From: Nitriliruptoraceae bacterium
Lineage (GTDB): Bacteria > Actinomycetota > Nitriliruptoria > Nitriliruptorales > Nitriliruptoraceae
Length of the DNA: 49,819 nt
Assembly (NCBI GenBank): GCA_003565155.1
Contig: PXDB01000020.1
Coordinates: forward strand, 1-49,819
Direction: 5' to 3'
Part shown: positions 1 to 7,837 of the stretch, in pieces
How positions within the stretch are numbered: position 1 is the stretch's first letter
Layout of the letters: the number at the start of each line of letters is the position of its first letter
Program-made: the position numbers and the translations under genes
Notes under the pieces: model-generated
What the model was told of the DNA's origin: nothing
Databases searched by the model: none
What the model saw: only the letters and a program-made list of their open reading frames with translations

Positions 1-1
1 C

Positions 2-94
2 AAGGCCATCTCCGCACTCCGACGGCTCCAGAAGATGCCCCACCTCGTGCGCGGGTTCTTCCGCGACCCGAACCTCGCCTACATCACCGCATAG
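2..94 (+). CDS. C-terminal fragment of an unidentified protein (cut by window edge)
   Basis: An open frame enters from the left edge and ends at TAG (92-94), giving the last 30 residues of a protein. The piece is basic and ends FFRDPNLAYITA. Its codon choice looks like a real gene, but the fragment is too short to assign a family. It lies on the element side of the integrase, so it may belong to the mobile element. A transposase C-terminus is possible but not shown. Confidence 0.35.
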   Translation, partial: KAISALRRLQKMPHLVRGFFRDPNLAYITA

Positions 95-342
95 TCCACA
101 TACTTCTGACCTGCTTAGTAGTGCTGGAGGGCTCATGGAGGGGCCCTTCAGTCTGCCGAAGTGGCTCGGTGGAGGCCGCCCAACCCAGCAACTGTGCTAG
201 TCGCCTAGAAGGCTGGACCGTTGTAATCCGGCTGATGACTGGGTGGCGCCCATGCCATAGTCGTGTTGCGGAATCCGTTCGCAGCGATCCGAAGACGCCG
301 GTCGCTGGCGGCAGCGTTCACCTTGAGGCCTCAAGCGGTGAG

Positions 343-1506
343 TCATAGTTGCGCACGTTCAAGGTTTGGCAGAAGTGCGACAGCGTCATCAACGTCACTG
401 ACCGCCGTGTAGTACTTCATCGTCGTGCTCATGTGAGCGTGACCGAGGAAGGCCTGCGCCTTGCGAGGATGCAGGCCAGCCTCGGCGAGCTGGGTCGCCA
501 CGGTTGACCGTAAGGTCTTGAGTGTCCCGTGCTCGACGCCGGCGGCCCTGCGAGCGCGCTCGAACGATCGCGCGATGTTGCGCTTCGAGATCGGCCGGCC
601 GGTCTTCGTGGTGAATACCAGCCCGTGACTGTTAGTGAAGTGCTCGCCAAGCCGGTCCGACCACTGCTGCTGCAGCTCACGCCAGCTCACGAGCTCCCTC
701 ACGACATCCTCACGAAGCGGAATGGTGCGTCGTGAGGAGGGCGACTTCGGGTCGACGATTTGGCCCCACTTGTCGAGCTGCCACACCACCGTGAGTCGCG
801 GTGGGGTCGTCGTGAGTGCTGCGTCGCGCCAGCGAAGGCCGCAAGCCTCCCCGATCCGCAGGCCCGTCCGGGCGAGCAGCAAGATGACCGGGTAATAGTG
901 CTCATTGCGCGCGCTGGCTAGGATCGCGCCGAGCTCCGCGTCAGAGAACCGGTCGACCGGCGGAGAGGCGGCGCCGACCCCGCCACCGTAACGGGCAACG
1001 TTGCGAGTTAGCCGGTCCTGCCGTACCGCGGTCGATAGCGCCGATCGGAGCGTCTCGCGGATGCGGTTGACCGTCGAGGGGGCGTAGCCCTCGGCGAGCT
1101 TGCGGTTCGCGAAGGCGTCGAGGTCGCTGATGGTCAGTTGCCCAACCCGCTTCTGACCGAGCGCGGGGATCAGGTGGCGTTCGACGTTGATGCTGTAGCC
1201 CTGTAGCGTGGTCGCGGCGAGCGGCGCGCGGCCCGGCTTGCCCTTCGGGGCCTCGTGCTTGAGCCACCAGCGCAGGTACTCGTCCAGGCGCTGGTCGGCG
1301 ACCGGGAGGATCAGCTCGTCGGAGTGGGAGCGCTGCTGATCGATCCACGCCTGCGCTTCGCGCCGGGTGTCGAACGACCGGTTGCGTCGGATCCGCTTGC
1401 CTTCGGCATCGAGGCCGAGGTCGACGCGGGCGAAGAAGCGCTGCCCGCGCGGCGTGATGCTGCCGCTGCCCCGACGAGCCCGCTGTCGTCCTCTGGTGGT
1501 TGCCAC
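343..1506 (-). CDS. Tyrosine recombinase / phage-type integrase
   Basis: A 387-residue site-specific recombinase of the tyrosine (XerC/phage integrase) class. I start it at the GTG at 1506, preceded by a strong GGAGG at good spacing. The frame stays open further upstream, but that extension only translates the tRNA-Lys region. The N-terminus has an AP2-like arm-binding segment (RVDLGLDAEGKRIRRNRSF), followed by a SAM-like core-binding domain and a catalytic domain. Visible catalytic residues are the first Arg in ARTGLRIGEACGLRW, the Arg of KTLR (the HxxR box, with Lys in place of His), the His of LGHAHMS, and the nucleophile Tyr in MKYYT. It probably catalyses integration and excision at the neighbouring tRNA-Lys gene. 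The HxxR change is a tolerated variant in this family, so activity is likely. Confidence 0.9.
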   Translation of the reverse strand: MATTRGRQRARRGSGSITPRGQRFFARVDLGLDAEGKRIRRNRSFDTRREAQAWIDQQRSHSDELILPVADQRLDEYLRWWLKHEAPKGKPGRAPLAATTLQGYSINVERHLIPALGQKRVGQLTISDLDAFANRKLAEGYAPSTVNRIRETLRSALSTAVRQDRLTRNVARYGGGVGAASPPVDRFSDAELGAILASARNEHYYPVILLLARTGLRIGEACGLRWRDAALTTTPPRLTVVWQLDKWGQIVDPKSPSSRRTIPLREDVVRELVSWRELQQQWSDRLGEHFTNSHGLVFTTKTGRPISKRNIARSFERARRAAGVEHGTLKTLRSTVATQLAEAGLHPRKAQAFLGHAHMSTTMKYYTAVSDVDDAVALLPNLERAQL

Positions 1507-1566
1507 GGCGCCCTCCTCCTGCTCCCGCTCGGTCGTGCGTCGAGACGGTAAGCAGGAAGCGCGAGG

Positions 1567-1588
1567 AGTTAGGGCGCAGTTAGGGCGC
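1567..1588. repeat. Perfect 11-bp tandem direct repeat upstream of the integrase
   Basis: The unit AGTTAGGGCGC occurs twice head to tail (1567-1577 and 1578-1588), between the integrase start and the tRNA-Lys gene. Short direct repeats here are typical of arm-type integrase or excisionase binding sites. The position, inside the presumed attachment region and upstream of int, fits that, but no binding is shown. Confidence 0.5.
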
Positions 1589-1640
1589 AGCCTGGGGAAA
1601 ACGCAGTCAAGCGCCGATGAGCGACGACCCGTGAAACGCC

Positions 1641-1668
1641 GAGAACCGGCCGCTACGGGCCGGTTCTC
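1641..1668 (-). terminator. Perfect 11-bp hairpin just downstream of tRNA-Lys
   Basis: GAGAACCGGCC pairs with GGCCGGTTCTC around a 6-base loop (1652-1657). It starts 5 bases beyond the tRNA 3' end and would stop the tRNA transcript running into the integrase. There is no clear T tract after it on the minus strand (only a short TTT), so termination efficiency is uncertain. Confidence 0.6.
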
Positions 1669-1673
1669 GTGGG

Positions 1674-1746
1674 TGCGCCGCCTAGGACTCGAACCTAGAA
1701 CCTGCCGGTTAAGAGCCGGATGCTCTGCCAATTGAGCTAGCGGCGC
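1674..1746 (-). tRNA. tRNA-Lys (anticodon CTT)
   Basis: The full cloverleaf can be read on the minus strand. The acceptor 5' strand GCGCCGC (1740-1746) pairs with GCGGCGC (1675-1681), and the discriminator is A. The D-arm reads AGCTCAATTGGCAGAGC, the anticodon loop CTCTTAA gives CTT, and the T-arm contains GGTTCGAGTCC. CCA is not encoded. The 3' half is the likely attachment site of the integrase next door. Confidence 0.95.
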
Positions 1747-1796
1747 AGGATGCGAGCGCGGGACCGTAGCCGTCCGATCGCGCGCCCGCACCGGGA

Positions 1797-1873
1797 GGGT
1801 GGATGAGGGGACTCGAACCCCCGGCCTCTCGGATCACAACCGAGCGCTCTAACCGGACTGAGCTACACCCACC
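1797..1873 (-). tRNA. tRNA-His (anticodon GTG)
   Basis: The cloverleaf is on the minus strand. The acceptor GGTGGGT pairs with ATCCACC with one G-T wobble, the anticodon loop TTGTGAT gives GTG, and the T-arm has GGTTCGAGTCC. The discriminator is C, as expected for histidine tRNA. Position -1 is T in the gene, so the G-1 identity base is not directly encoded; it may be supplied after transcription or derived otherwise. It lies 50 bases upstream of tRNA-Lys on the same strand and the two may be co-transcribed. Confidence 0.93.
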
Positions 1874-1941
1874 ATGGCGACGCGCCGGGGTCACCGGCGC
1901 GCGGGCGGAGGGTACGCCCCCCTCCCACCCCGGTCAAAGCC

Positions 1942-3774
1942 TCAGCCGTTCGGCGCGGTGCCCGCGCCCTCGACCGGCTCTCGCGCAGCCACGACGTCCA
2001 ACGCATCGCTCAGCTCCGCCCACACGAACGGTTTCCGCACGACCGGGCACCCCTGCTGTTCGTCGCCTGCAGTGGGATCGCCCGTGATGATGATCGTGCG
2101 CAGTGCCGTGCCGGGGCGGAGCCGGTCGAGTTCGGCGCGCAGTCGCTGCCGGTCACCCGGGTCCAGACCGAGCAGGACCACGTCGAGGTGGTGCTCCAGC
2201 GCGCACTGGCACGCCTCAGACGCGCTGGCCGCGGCGTAGACGGTCCATCCCGCACGGCGCAGCAACGCCTCGACGAGCCCGCGGATCGCAGGCTCGTCAT
2301 CGACCACCAGCGCGGACCTCTGCCTGCTGGCCACCGGCACCGCCGCCGACGTGCCCGTAGCAACAGCGTCGGTGCGCCCATCCGGTGCCGTCGCGGCAGC
2401 CGGCAGCTGCAGGTGGTAGCTGGTGAGGTGGCCGTCGCTGGTCAGTCGCAGCGCTCCGCCCTGTGCGCTGAGGTGCACGGCCGCAAGGGCCAGCTCCAGC
2501 GTGCCCGGATCGGTGCCTGCGGCGCGCTCGTGCGGGTTCCGCACAGCACCCAGCTGCGCTGGCTCGGGGCCCACCCCGTCCCGCGATACCACGATCGTCG
2601 CACCAGCCTCCCCGACCTTCAGCGTGACCCGCGGGGGCAGGGTCCTGCCAGGGGCCGACTCCGCCTCGGAGAGCACCGAGGACAGCGCCTGGCGCAGCCG
2701 GGACACGTCCACGTGCAGGGTCGCCGCCTCGGGGAAGCTCGCGAGCTCCACGTCCGTACCCTGCGCGCGGTGGTCGTCGACCTCTCGCTCGAGCCATGCG
2801 ACGAGCTCCACAGGCTCCCACATCGGCGGTTCACGGTCGGAGAGCGACTGCAACTCGCTGGCGAGCTGCCGGGTCCGCAGCGTCTCGGCCGCGATGACGC
2901 CGGTCAGCCGTTGCTGCTCGACGGGGTCCGTGGCCTCCGTCAGGGCATCGACCGCACCGCTGACCGCCGTCAGGGGCGCGTCGAGGCGTTGCGCGATGCG
3001 GCCCGCGACCGCGCTGCGTGCGGCGTCCCACTCGAGCGCCAGGGCACGGTCCTGCTCCGCCTCGAGCTCGCGGCGCGCCGTGTCGCGGTCATCGGCTGTC
3101 CGTGTCAGACGTCGTTGACCCGCATCGAGCCGTTCCAGCACCGCGTTGAGGAACCGCTGCACGAGCAGCGGCTCGGGGACACGTGGGCGCACCGCACGTG
3201 CCGCGTCCTGCACGACGGCGAACTGTTCGGGTGGGAGATCCGAGGTCGAGCTGAGCACGGCCTCCGTGAGATCGTCCACCACGGTGGGGTCGAAGCTCCA
3301 GATGGTCAGGAACTGACGGTCCGCCTCCTCCGGCTGCGGTGTCGCCACGAGTTCCCGGCCGAGGAGCACCGCACTGCACGCGTCCGTGAGCGCGAGGACG
3401 AACCACTCGCGCGCCAGGTCGTGGTCCTCGCCCACGGCGACACGTTGCACCCGCGACGACCGGTCATCGACGTCATCGGCGTCCGCGGTGAGCACCACCG
3501 CCCGGCGTCGCGGGTCGGCGGTCAGCGCTTCGTAGCGCGCACGCTCCACCGCGAAGTGCCGGGCGCGCTGGAACCCGGCGATGATCGTGCCCTCGAGGTC
3601 CTCGGCGAGGATCTGGTCCTCGAGGGTCCGGCACAGGTCGGTCAGGGCGCGCTTCGACAGCGTGGTCGGTGCCACCCGGTCGTCGACCATCTCGAGGAAC
3701 CGCAGCAGCAGGGGACGCTGCGCCCCCGCCTCGTGGGGCGCGCTCCCACCTGTTCGCGGTCGTTGCTGCTCCAC
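1942..3774 (-). CDS. DICT-domain sensor with degenerate histidine kinase and degenerate receiver
   Basis: A 610-residue cytoplasmic signalling protein without membrane segments. The N-terminal 200 residues resemble the DICT sensory domain, with a typical FLTIWSFDP motif. A coiled region follows, then a HisKA/HATPase-like stretch (about 265-460), then a receiver-like domain (486-600). The kinase region reads RIAQRLDAPLTAVSG where an active enzyme has an SHELRTPL-type box, so the phospho-accepting His is missing. The ATPase-like part also lacks clear N and G boxes. The receiver keeps the acidic pair Asp492-Asp493 and Lys581, but the phospho-acceptor Asp is Gly536 (VVLLGLDPGD). It looks like a protein-interaction or ligand-driven regulator built from dead two-component parts. 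The target is unknown. Confidence 0.75.
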   Translation of the reverse strand: MEQQRPRTGGSAPHEAGAQRPLLLRFLEMVDDRVAPTTLSKRALTDLCRTLEDQILAEDLEGTIIAGFQRARHFAVERARYEALTADPRRRAVVLTADADDVDDRSSRVQRVAVGEDHDLAREWFVLALTDACSAVLLGRELVATPQPEEADRQFLTIWSFDPTVVDDLTEAVLSSTSDLPPEQFAVVQDAARAVRPRVPEPLLVQRFLNAVLERLDAGQRRLTRTADDRDTARRELEAEQDRALALEWDAARSAVAGRIAQRLDAPLTAVSGAVDALTEATDPVEQQRLTGVIAAETLRTRQLASELQSLSDREPPMWEPVELVAWLEREVDDHRAQGTDVELASFPEAATLHVDVSRLRQALSSVLSEAESAPGRTLPPRVTLKVGEAGATIVVSRDGVGPEPAQLGAVRNPHERAAGTDPGTLELALAAVHLSAQGGALRLTSDGHLTSYHLQLPAAATAPDGRTDAVATGTSAAVPVASRQRSALVVDDEPAIRGLVEALLRRAGWTVYAAASASEACQCALEHHLDVVLLGLDPGDRQRLRAELDRLRPGTALRTIIITGDPTAGDEQQGCPVVRKPFVWAELSDALDVVAAREPVEGAGTAPNG

Positions 3775-3840
3775 CTCGGACCACCCGGGACACGGTGCCG
3801 CCCGCCCCGTCCCGGCGCACCACCAACCCTGGAGGGCATC

Positions 3841-4902
3841 CTACTCCGCATCGAGGGCGTCGAGCAGTTCCCGGACGTCGGCGTGCTCCTCGTCCAGAGG
3901 CCGCCACGCACCGATACGGCTGCCGCGGTCCAGGACCAACCGCGCCCGCTGCGTGGCGGCGAGCTCGGTCAGCGAGGACGCCACCGGACGCTCGGCGTCG
4001 CCCGGCAGCACCACCGAACGCGGCAGCTCCGCGAGCAGGAGCACGGCGGGGCCGCCGAGCTGGTCCGGGCAGAGCACGGCCACATCGAGGGTCGCGATGC
4101 CCGGACAGGTGGCGAACGCCTCCGCCGCGATCGCGATCACCGCCGAGCCCACCGCCGCCTGGTAGAGCTCGTGTCGCCGGGTCTTGGTCATCCGGGCCAG
4201 CGAGAGGTTGCCCGCCTCGGTCAGCTTCGGTTCCCGGGGCCCGATCAGCTGCTCGACGGGGAGCACCGACACCACGATGTGGGCGGTCGCACCCTCGACG
4301 GCGGTCGGTGCCGCGGGCAGTTCCTGGGCGGTGAAGGCGTCCTCGAGCCGTGCGAGGACGGTGTCGGGGTCGTTCCCGCACAGCGCCTGCCACCACCCGT
4401 CGGCGTCCCGTTGTGCCGCCCGGTGCTCCTCCTGCCGCTCCGTCCGCCGCTGCTCGAGCACCGCCGGCAGGGCCGCATCCGCCCGCCGGCGTGCCGCCCG
4501 CCGCTCGCCACGCCGGAACCAGGGCAGGCCCGCGCGCTGCTGGGCGCGGAGCTCCCGCCGGACCGCACGCCGGTCGACGGGTGGCGGCTCTGGGACGACC
4601 GGCGGCTGCGCATGGGTGACCGGGCGTTCGTGCTGGGAGAGCAGCGCGTCGAGGTGGTTGCGCACGCTGGCCCACTCCTGCTCCTTCCGGGAGCGTGAGC
4701 TGCCGGGAGGGCTGGCCGGCTGATGGCCACCTCCTGACAGGGTGTGCCACACCGTCACCGCCCCGCGCCCGGTGGAGACCGAGGGCGTCCCACCACCGAC
4801 GTGGACGCGTGCGATGCGCGGTCCCAGCGACAGCCGGGGCCCACGGCGCCCGGCGCGCAGCCGGACCCCGGGCGCGACCCGGAACCCCACACCGAACGCC
4901 AT
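3841..4902 (-). CDS. DUF4236-domain protein with long uncharacterised C-terminal region
   Basis: 353 residues. The first 50 or so residues match the DUF4236 pattern: short repeats built around GVGFRVAPGVRLR, GPRLSLGP and a Gly-rich motif. I therefore start at the ATG at 4902, although the frame is open further upstream over the divergent pirin gene. Residues 85-160 are very rich in Arg, Gln and Glu and probably helical. The rest (about 175-353) is a mixed domain with hydrophobic beta-like stretches such as TAHIVVSVLPVEQLIG and TLDVAVLCPDQL. I do not recognise that part. No signal peptide or membrane helix is evident. Its 3' end is 66 bases from the start of the DICT gene on the same strand, so the two may be co-transcribed. 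Confidence 0.65.
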   Translation of the reverse strand: MAFGVGFRVAPGVRLRAGRRGPRLSLGPRIARVHVGGGTPSVSTGRGAVTVWHTLSGGGHQPASPPGSSRSRKEQEWASVRNHLDALLSQHERPVTHAQPPVVPEPPPVDRRAVRRELRAQQRAGLPWFRRGERRAARRRADAALPAVLEQRRTERQEEHRAAQRDADGWWQALCGNDPDTVLARLEDAFTAQELPAAPTAVEGATAHIVVSVLPVEQLIGPREPKLTEAGNLSLARMTKTRRHELYQAAVGSAVIAIAAEAFATCPGIATLDVAVLCPDQLGGPAVLLLAELPRSVVLPGDAERPVASSLTELAATQRARLVLDRGSRIGAWRPLDEEHADVRELLDALDAE

Positions 4903-5001
4903 CGCTGACTCCCCCGGCCAGGGCGCCGACGCTACCCGGCGCAACGTGACGGTGACGCGGGCGCCCCGGGGGCCTACCGTGGGAGGACCCGTCCCTGGAG
5001 C

Positions 5002-5931
5002 ATGCGCATCAGCGGCCCCGTCCAGCAGCCCGACACCGAGTGCGCGGATGAGCCGTTGGCCACGGTGGAGGCGCGGGAGGGTCGCAGCACCGAGGTGGGT
5101 GGGCTCCCGGTGGCGCGCGTGCTGCCCACCAAGGGGCGCCGCACGGTCGGTGCGTGGTGCTTCGTGGACCTCATGGGTCCGATGGACGCGCAGGACCCGG
5201 ACCCGCTCGAGGTGGGGCCTCACCCGCACATCGGCCTGTCGACGGTCACCTGGCTGCTGGAGGGGGAGGCGCTCCACACCGACTCGCTGGGCACCGAACA
5301 GCCCATCCGCCCGGGTCAGCTCAACCTGATGACCGCCGGGCACGGGATATCCCACGCGGAGCTCGCAGCCGAGCCGCCGTTCCGGGGCGTGCAGCTGTGG
5401 CTCGCCCAGCCCGAGGCGACCCGGCACGGCGCCAGCCGGTTCGAACACCACGCCCACCTACCGCGTGCCACCCTCGACCACGGCGAAGCGGTGGTGTTCG
5501 CCGGTGGACTGGCCGGCGCCGTCGCCCCCACCACCACCGACACCGAGGTGGTGGCCGGCGACCTGCGCCTGCGGCGTGGGACCACGCTGCTGCCCGTCGA
5601 CCCCCGCTTCGAGCTCGCGGTGGTCCCGATGGAGGGGCGGGTTAAGGTCGGGGAGGCCATCGTCGAGCCCGGGTGGATCGGTCTGGTCCCGCCGGGCGTC
5701 GAGGAGCTGCCCGTGGAGGTCGAGCGCGACGGAGTCCGGGCGTTGCTGCTGGGTGGGGTTCCCCTCGGTGAACGCATCCAGATGTGGTGGAACTTCGTCG
5801 CCCGTGACCGGGAGGAGATGACTATCGCCTACCGGGAGTGGGCGCAGCGCACGGATCGCTTCGGGTCGGTTCCCACCCCACTGGAGCGGATCGAGGCCCC
5901 CGTCCCCCCCTGGTTGGCCGGACAGGCCTGA
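5002..5931 (+). CDS. Pirin family protein
   Basis: A 309-residue bicupin of the pirin family. The N-terminal cupin holds the metal-ligand pattern: two His in PHPHIGLSTVTW, a third His in GHGISHAE, and the Glu after it. The preceding segment (VLPTKGRRTVGAWCFVDLMGP) is also typical. The C-terminal cupin and the conserved tail (MWWNFVARDREEM, characteristic of pirin_C) are complete. Pirins are iron-dependent proteins described variously as quercetinases or redox-responsive cofactors. The role in this organism cannot be read from the sequence. It is divergent from the DUF4236 gene and ends one base before tRNA-Arg, which is on the opposite strand. Confidence 0.9.
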   Translation: MRISGPVQQPDTECADEPLATVEAREGRSTEVGGLPVARVLPTKGRRTVGAWCFVDLMGPMDAQDPDPLEVGPHPHIGLSTVTWLLEGEALHTDSLGTEQPIRPGQLNLMTAGHGISHAELAAEPPFRGVQLWLAQPEATRHGASRFEHHAHLPRATLDHGEAVVFAGGLAGAVAPTTTDTEVVAGDLRLRRGTTLLPVDPRFELAVVPMEGRVKVGEAIVEPGWIGLVPPGVEELPVEVERDGVRALLLGGVPLGERIQMWWNFVARDREEMTIAYREWAQRTDRFGSVPTPLERIEAPVPPWLAGQA

Positions 5932-5932
5932 G

Positions 5933-6006
5933 CGCCCCCGACAGGACTCGAACCTGTGACCGTCGGATTAGAAGTCCGGTGCTCTATCCAGCTGAGCTAC
6001 GGGGGC
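5933..6006 (-). tRNA. tRNA-Arg (anticodon TCT)
   Basis: The cloverleaf is on the minus strand. The acceptor GCCCCCG (6000-6006) pairs with CGGGGGC (5934-5940), and the discriminator is G. The D-arm is AGCTCAGCTGGATAGAGC, the anticodon loop ACTTCTAAT gives TCT, and the T-arm has GGTTCGAGTCC. CCA is not encoded. It reads the rare AGA codon in this GC-rich genome. It is immediately convergent with the pirin gene. Confidence 0.95.
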
Positions 6007-6019
6007 CCGGCACGGCATG

Positions 6020-6388
6020 CTACGAGCCCTGGAGCTCCCGAACGACCTCCACGAGTGCCGCGATCTGTTCCTCGTCGAGGTTCGAGAAGGCCGGCATCGC
6101 CCCGTAGCCGTCGCGCACGTCGCTCACACCGCCCCGGATCGCGTCGGCCACCTCGGCGTCGCTGAGCTGGTCGGGGAGGTAGGCGGGGTCGGTCAGCGGT
6201 GGTGCGCCCGCGGCACCCTCGCCGGCCGGGCCGTGACACACCGCGCAGTTGGCGTCGAACAGCGCCTGGCCGTCGGTCTCCCCGTCGTTGCCGCACCCGC
6301 CGAGAACCGCAGCGAGCGTGCCGATGAGTGCCAGGAGTACGCCCGCGGGCCGGCGTCCCGAGCGTGGTGGCGTTGCGTGCACAGACAT
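6020..6388 (-). CDS. Small lipoprotein c-type cytochrome
   Basis: 122 residues. A signal peptide with a lipobox (TLAAVLGGC) indicates export and lipid anchoring. It is followed by one class-I cytochrome c domain with a single haem motif (CAVCH) and a plausible distal Met ligand in YGAMPAF. The domain resembles cytochrome cbb3 subunit III or other monohaem electron carriers (EVADAIRGGV, LVEVVREL). It would act on the outer face of the membrane in respiratory electron transfer. I start at the ATG at 6388; the longer open frame upstream has no signal peptide at its start. The gene ends 13 bases from tRNA-Arg. Confidence 0.9.
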   Translation of the reverse strand: MSVHATPPRSGRRPAGVLLALIGTLAAVLGGCGNDGETDGQALFDANCAVCHGPAGEGAAGAPPLTDPAYLPDQLSDAEVADAIRGGVSDVRDGYGAMPAFSNLDEEQIAALVEVVRELQGS

Positions 6389-6628
6389 GTCCGGCACCGT
6401 ACCGGCCCGGGGCCCGCACACCTCCAACGGAGCGCTGTAGACGGAGGCGTTCCGGTCGACAGGTCGTCGAGCCGAGCAGCGCGTCGTCCGAGCCTGCACG
6501 GCGTCGACCAGGGACGCGTCCGGTGGGTGGAGTCGGGTTGCAGGCCAGCTCGGGTGCTGACGCGCGCTCACCCGGTGCCCCGGCCGCCCCGACCGCCGCA
6601 CCGGACCGCAGAAGGTGGTGACCGACCC

Positions 6629-7114
6629 GTGAGCGCACGCTGCCCCCTCCCGGCCCGCGCGTCCTTCCGCGACCTGCTCCGCGACCTGGTGCGCCAGCCC
6701 GTCACGGTGCGGCCCGGACCGCCGCTGGAGTTGCGTGAGGACCGCCCGAGCTACCTCGCCGGGTACCGCTTCGAGGCGGGCGAGGCGGCGGCGATGGCCG
6801 TCGCCGACCTCACCCTGGCGGCTGCGGCCGGTGCCGCGATGGGGATGATGCCGCCGCAGGAGACCCTGGCCGAGGTGGAGAAGGCCGCCGCGCTGGAGGG
6901 GGAGCTGCTCGAGTACTTCCACGAGGTCGCGGGCGGCACGGCGCGGCTGCTCAACAGTCCCACGACGCCTCATGTGGCGCTACGGAGCCTCGATCCGGTC
7001 CCCGGTGAGATCCCGGAGGATCTCGCCGCGATGGCCACGAGCCCGTCGGTCCGCCACGACTGGGCGGTCGGCATCGAGGGCTTCGGCGAGGGCCGCCTGG
7101 CGCTCCTCGGCTGA
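6629..7114 (+). CDS. Hypothetical 161-residue protein
   Basis: I do not recognise a family. The GTG start at 6629 has an AAGGTGG ribosome site 8 bases upstream. The protein is soluble-looking, with a basic N-terminus (RASFRDLLRDLVRQ) and an Ala/Met-rich helix containing LAAAAGAAMGMMPPQETL, which could be weakly membrane-associated. The next helix is acidic (EVEKAAALEGELLEYF), and a conserved-looking tail contains WAVGIEGFGEGRLALLG. The frame stays open upstream to 6017, but that part runs antisense to the cytochrome c gene and lacks a ribosome site. The SDR gene follows 69 bases later on the same strand, so they may share a transcript. Confidence 0.6.
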   Translation: MSARCPLPARASFRDLLRDLVRQPVTVRPGPPLELREDRPSYLAGYRFEAGEAAAMAVADLTLAAAAGAAMGMMPPQETLAEVEKAAALEGELLEYFHEVAGGTARLLNSPTTPHVALRSLDPVPGEIPEDLAAMATSPSVRHDWAVGIEGFGEGRLALLG

Positions 7115-7183
7115 CAGGCCACCCTGGCTGCACGTCCACCGGGCAGGTCCTACCGTGCGCGCCCATCGACCTCGGGAGCAGCT

Positions 7184-7837
7184 ATGGACGTCCTCGTGAT
7201 CGGCTCGACCAGGGGCACGGGCAACCTGGTGGTGCATCACCTCCTCGAGCGTGGCCACGGGGTGCGCGCGATGGTCCGCTCTCGGGAGCAGGTCTCCGCC
7301 CTCCAGCAGCGGGGCGCGACGGCGGTCCGGGGCGACCTGGAAGGCAGCCTGGACGGGGTCGTCGAGGGTGTGGACGCGGTGGCCTTCTGCGCCGGGTCCG
7401 GCTCGAGCACCGGCCCCGATGCCACCCTGCGCGTGGACCTGCACGGCGCGGTGCGGGTGATGGACGCCTGTGCCGCCGCGGGTGTCCAGCGCTTCGTCAT
7501 GCTGTCGTCGATCGCCGCTGACGACCCCATGCGCGGACCCGCGGCGATCCGTCACTACCTCGCCGCCATGCACGCCCGCGACCGGATCCTGGCCACCTCG
7601 GGGCTGTCGGCGACCATCGTGCGGCCCGGCGGCCTGACCCACGGCCCCGGCACCGGGCGCGTGCAGGTCGGTGTCCCGACCCTGGCGGAGCGCGGTTCCA
7701 TCCCCCGCGAGGACGTCGCAGCGGTGCTGGTCGGCTGTCTGGAGCGGGACGACACCATCGGCGCCACCTTCGAGGTCATCGGCGGTGACACCCCGATCGC
7801 CGACGCGCTCGATGCGGTCGCGGACCGCGTCAGCTGA
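7184..7837 (+). CDS. NAD(P)-binding SDR (atypical, NmrA/YtfG-like)
   Basis: A 217-residue single-domain Rossmann protein of the atypical short-chain dehydrogenase group that strips down NAD-dependent epimerases. The N-terminal nucleotide-binding motif is IGSTRGTG (GxxGxxG), followed by an Arg-containing beta2 turn (VRSREQ) that suggests NADP preference. VDAVAFCAGSG and VQRFVMLSSIAADDP fit the family. The usual YxxxK is reduced to IRHYLAAMHARDRIL, so classical SDR catalysis is doubtful. Members often act as quinone or NADPH-sensing oxidoreductases, and the substrate is unknown. The start has GGGAG at 6 bases. The 3' end overlaps the convergent sirtuin gene by 8 bases. Confidence 0.85.
   Translation: MDVLVIGSTRGTGNLVVHHLLERGHGVRAMVRSREQVSALQQRGATAVRGDLEGSLDGVVEGVDAVAFCAGSGSSTGPDATLRVDLHGAVRVMDACAAAGVQRFVMLSSIAADDPMRGPAAIRHYLAAMHARDRILATSGLSATIVRPGGLTHGPGTGRVQVGVPTLAERGSIPREDVAAVLVGCLERDDTIGATFEVIGGDTPIADALDAVADRVS

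Larger units (their letters stand above)
1..1674. mobile_element. End of an integrated element at tRNA-Lys (left part outside window)
   Basis: A tyrosine integrase lies directly downstream of the 3' end of tRNA-Lys, with only 167 bases between the integrase start and the tRNA. This is the usual layout of an island or integrative element that uses a tRNA 3' end as its attachment site. The bases left of the integrase (about 95-342) are visibly less GC-rich than the rest of the window and hold no convincing gene. The far attachment site must lie left of the window: I see no second copy of the tRNA 3' end here. The extent and kind of element (prophage, ICE or satellite) cannot be decided. Confidence 0.55.

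Noticed and set aside
1567..1588. TTAGGG-like repeats considered telomere-like
   Set aside because: Only two copies of an 11-bp unit in a bacterial attachment region. An integrase-site explanation is simpler.
1507..1791. N-terminal extension of the integrase frame
   Set aside because: It translates the tRNA-Lys gene. The GTG at 1506 has a strong ribosome site and the family's normal N-terminus.
2188..4698. 836-codon open frame on the plus strand across the DICT and DUF4236 genes
   Set aside because: It crosses two real minus-strand genes and their spacer, and has no recognisable protein features.
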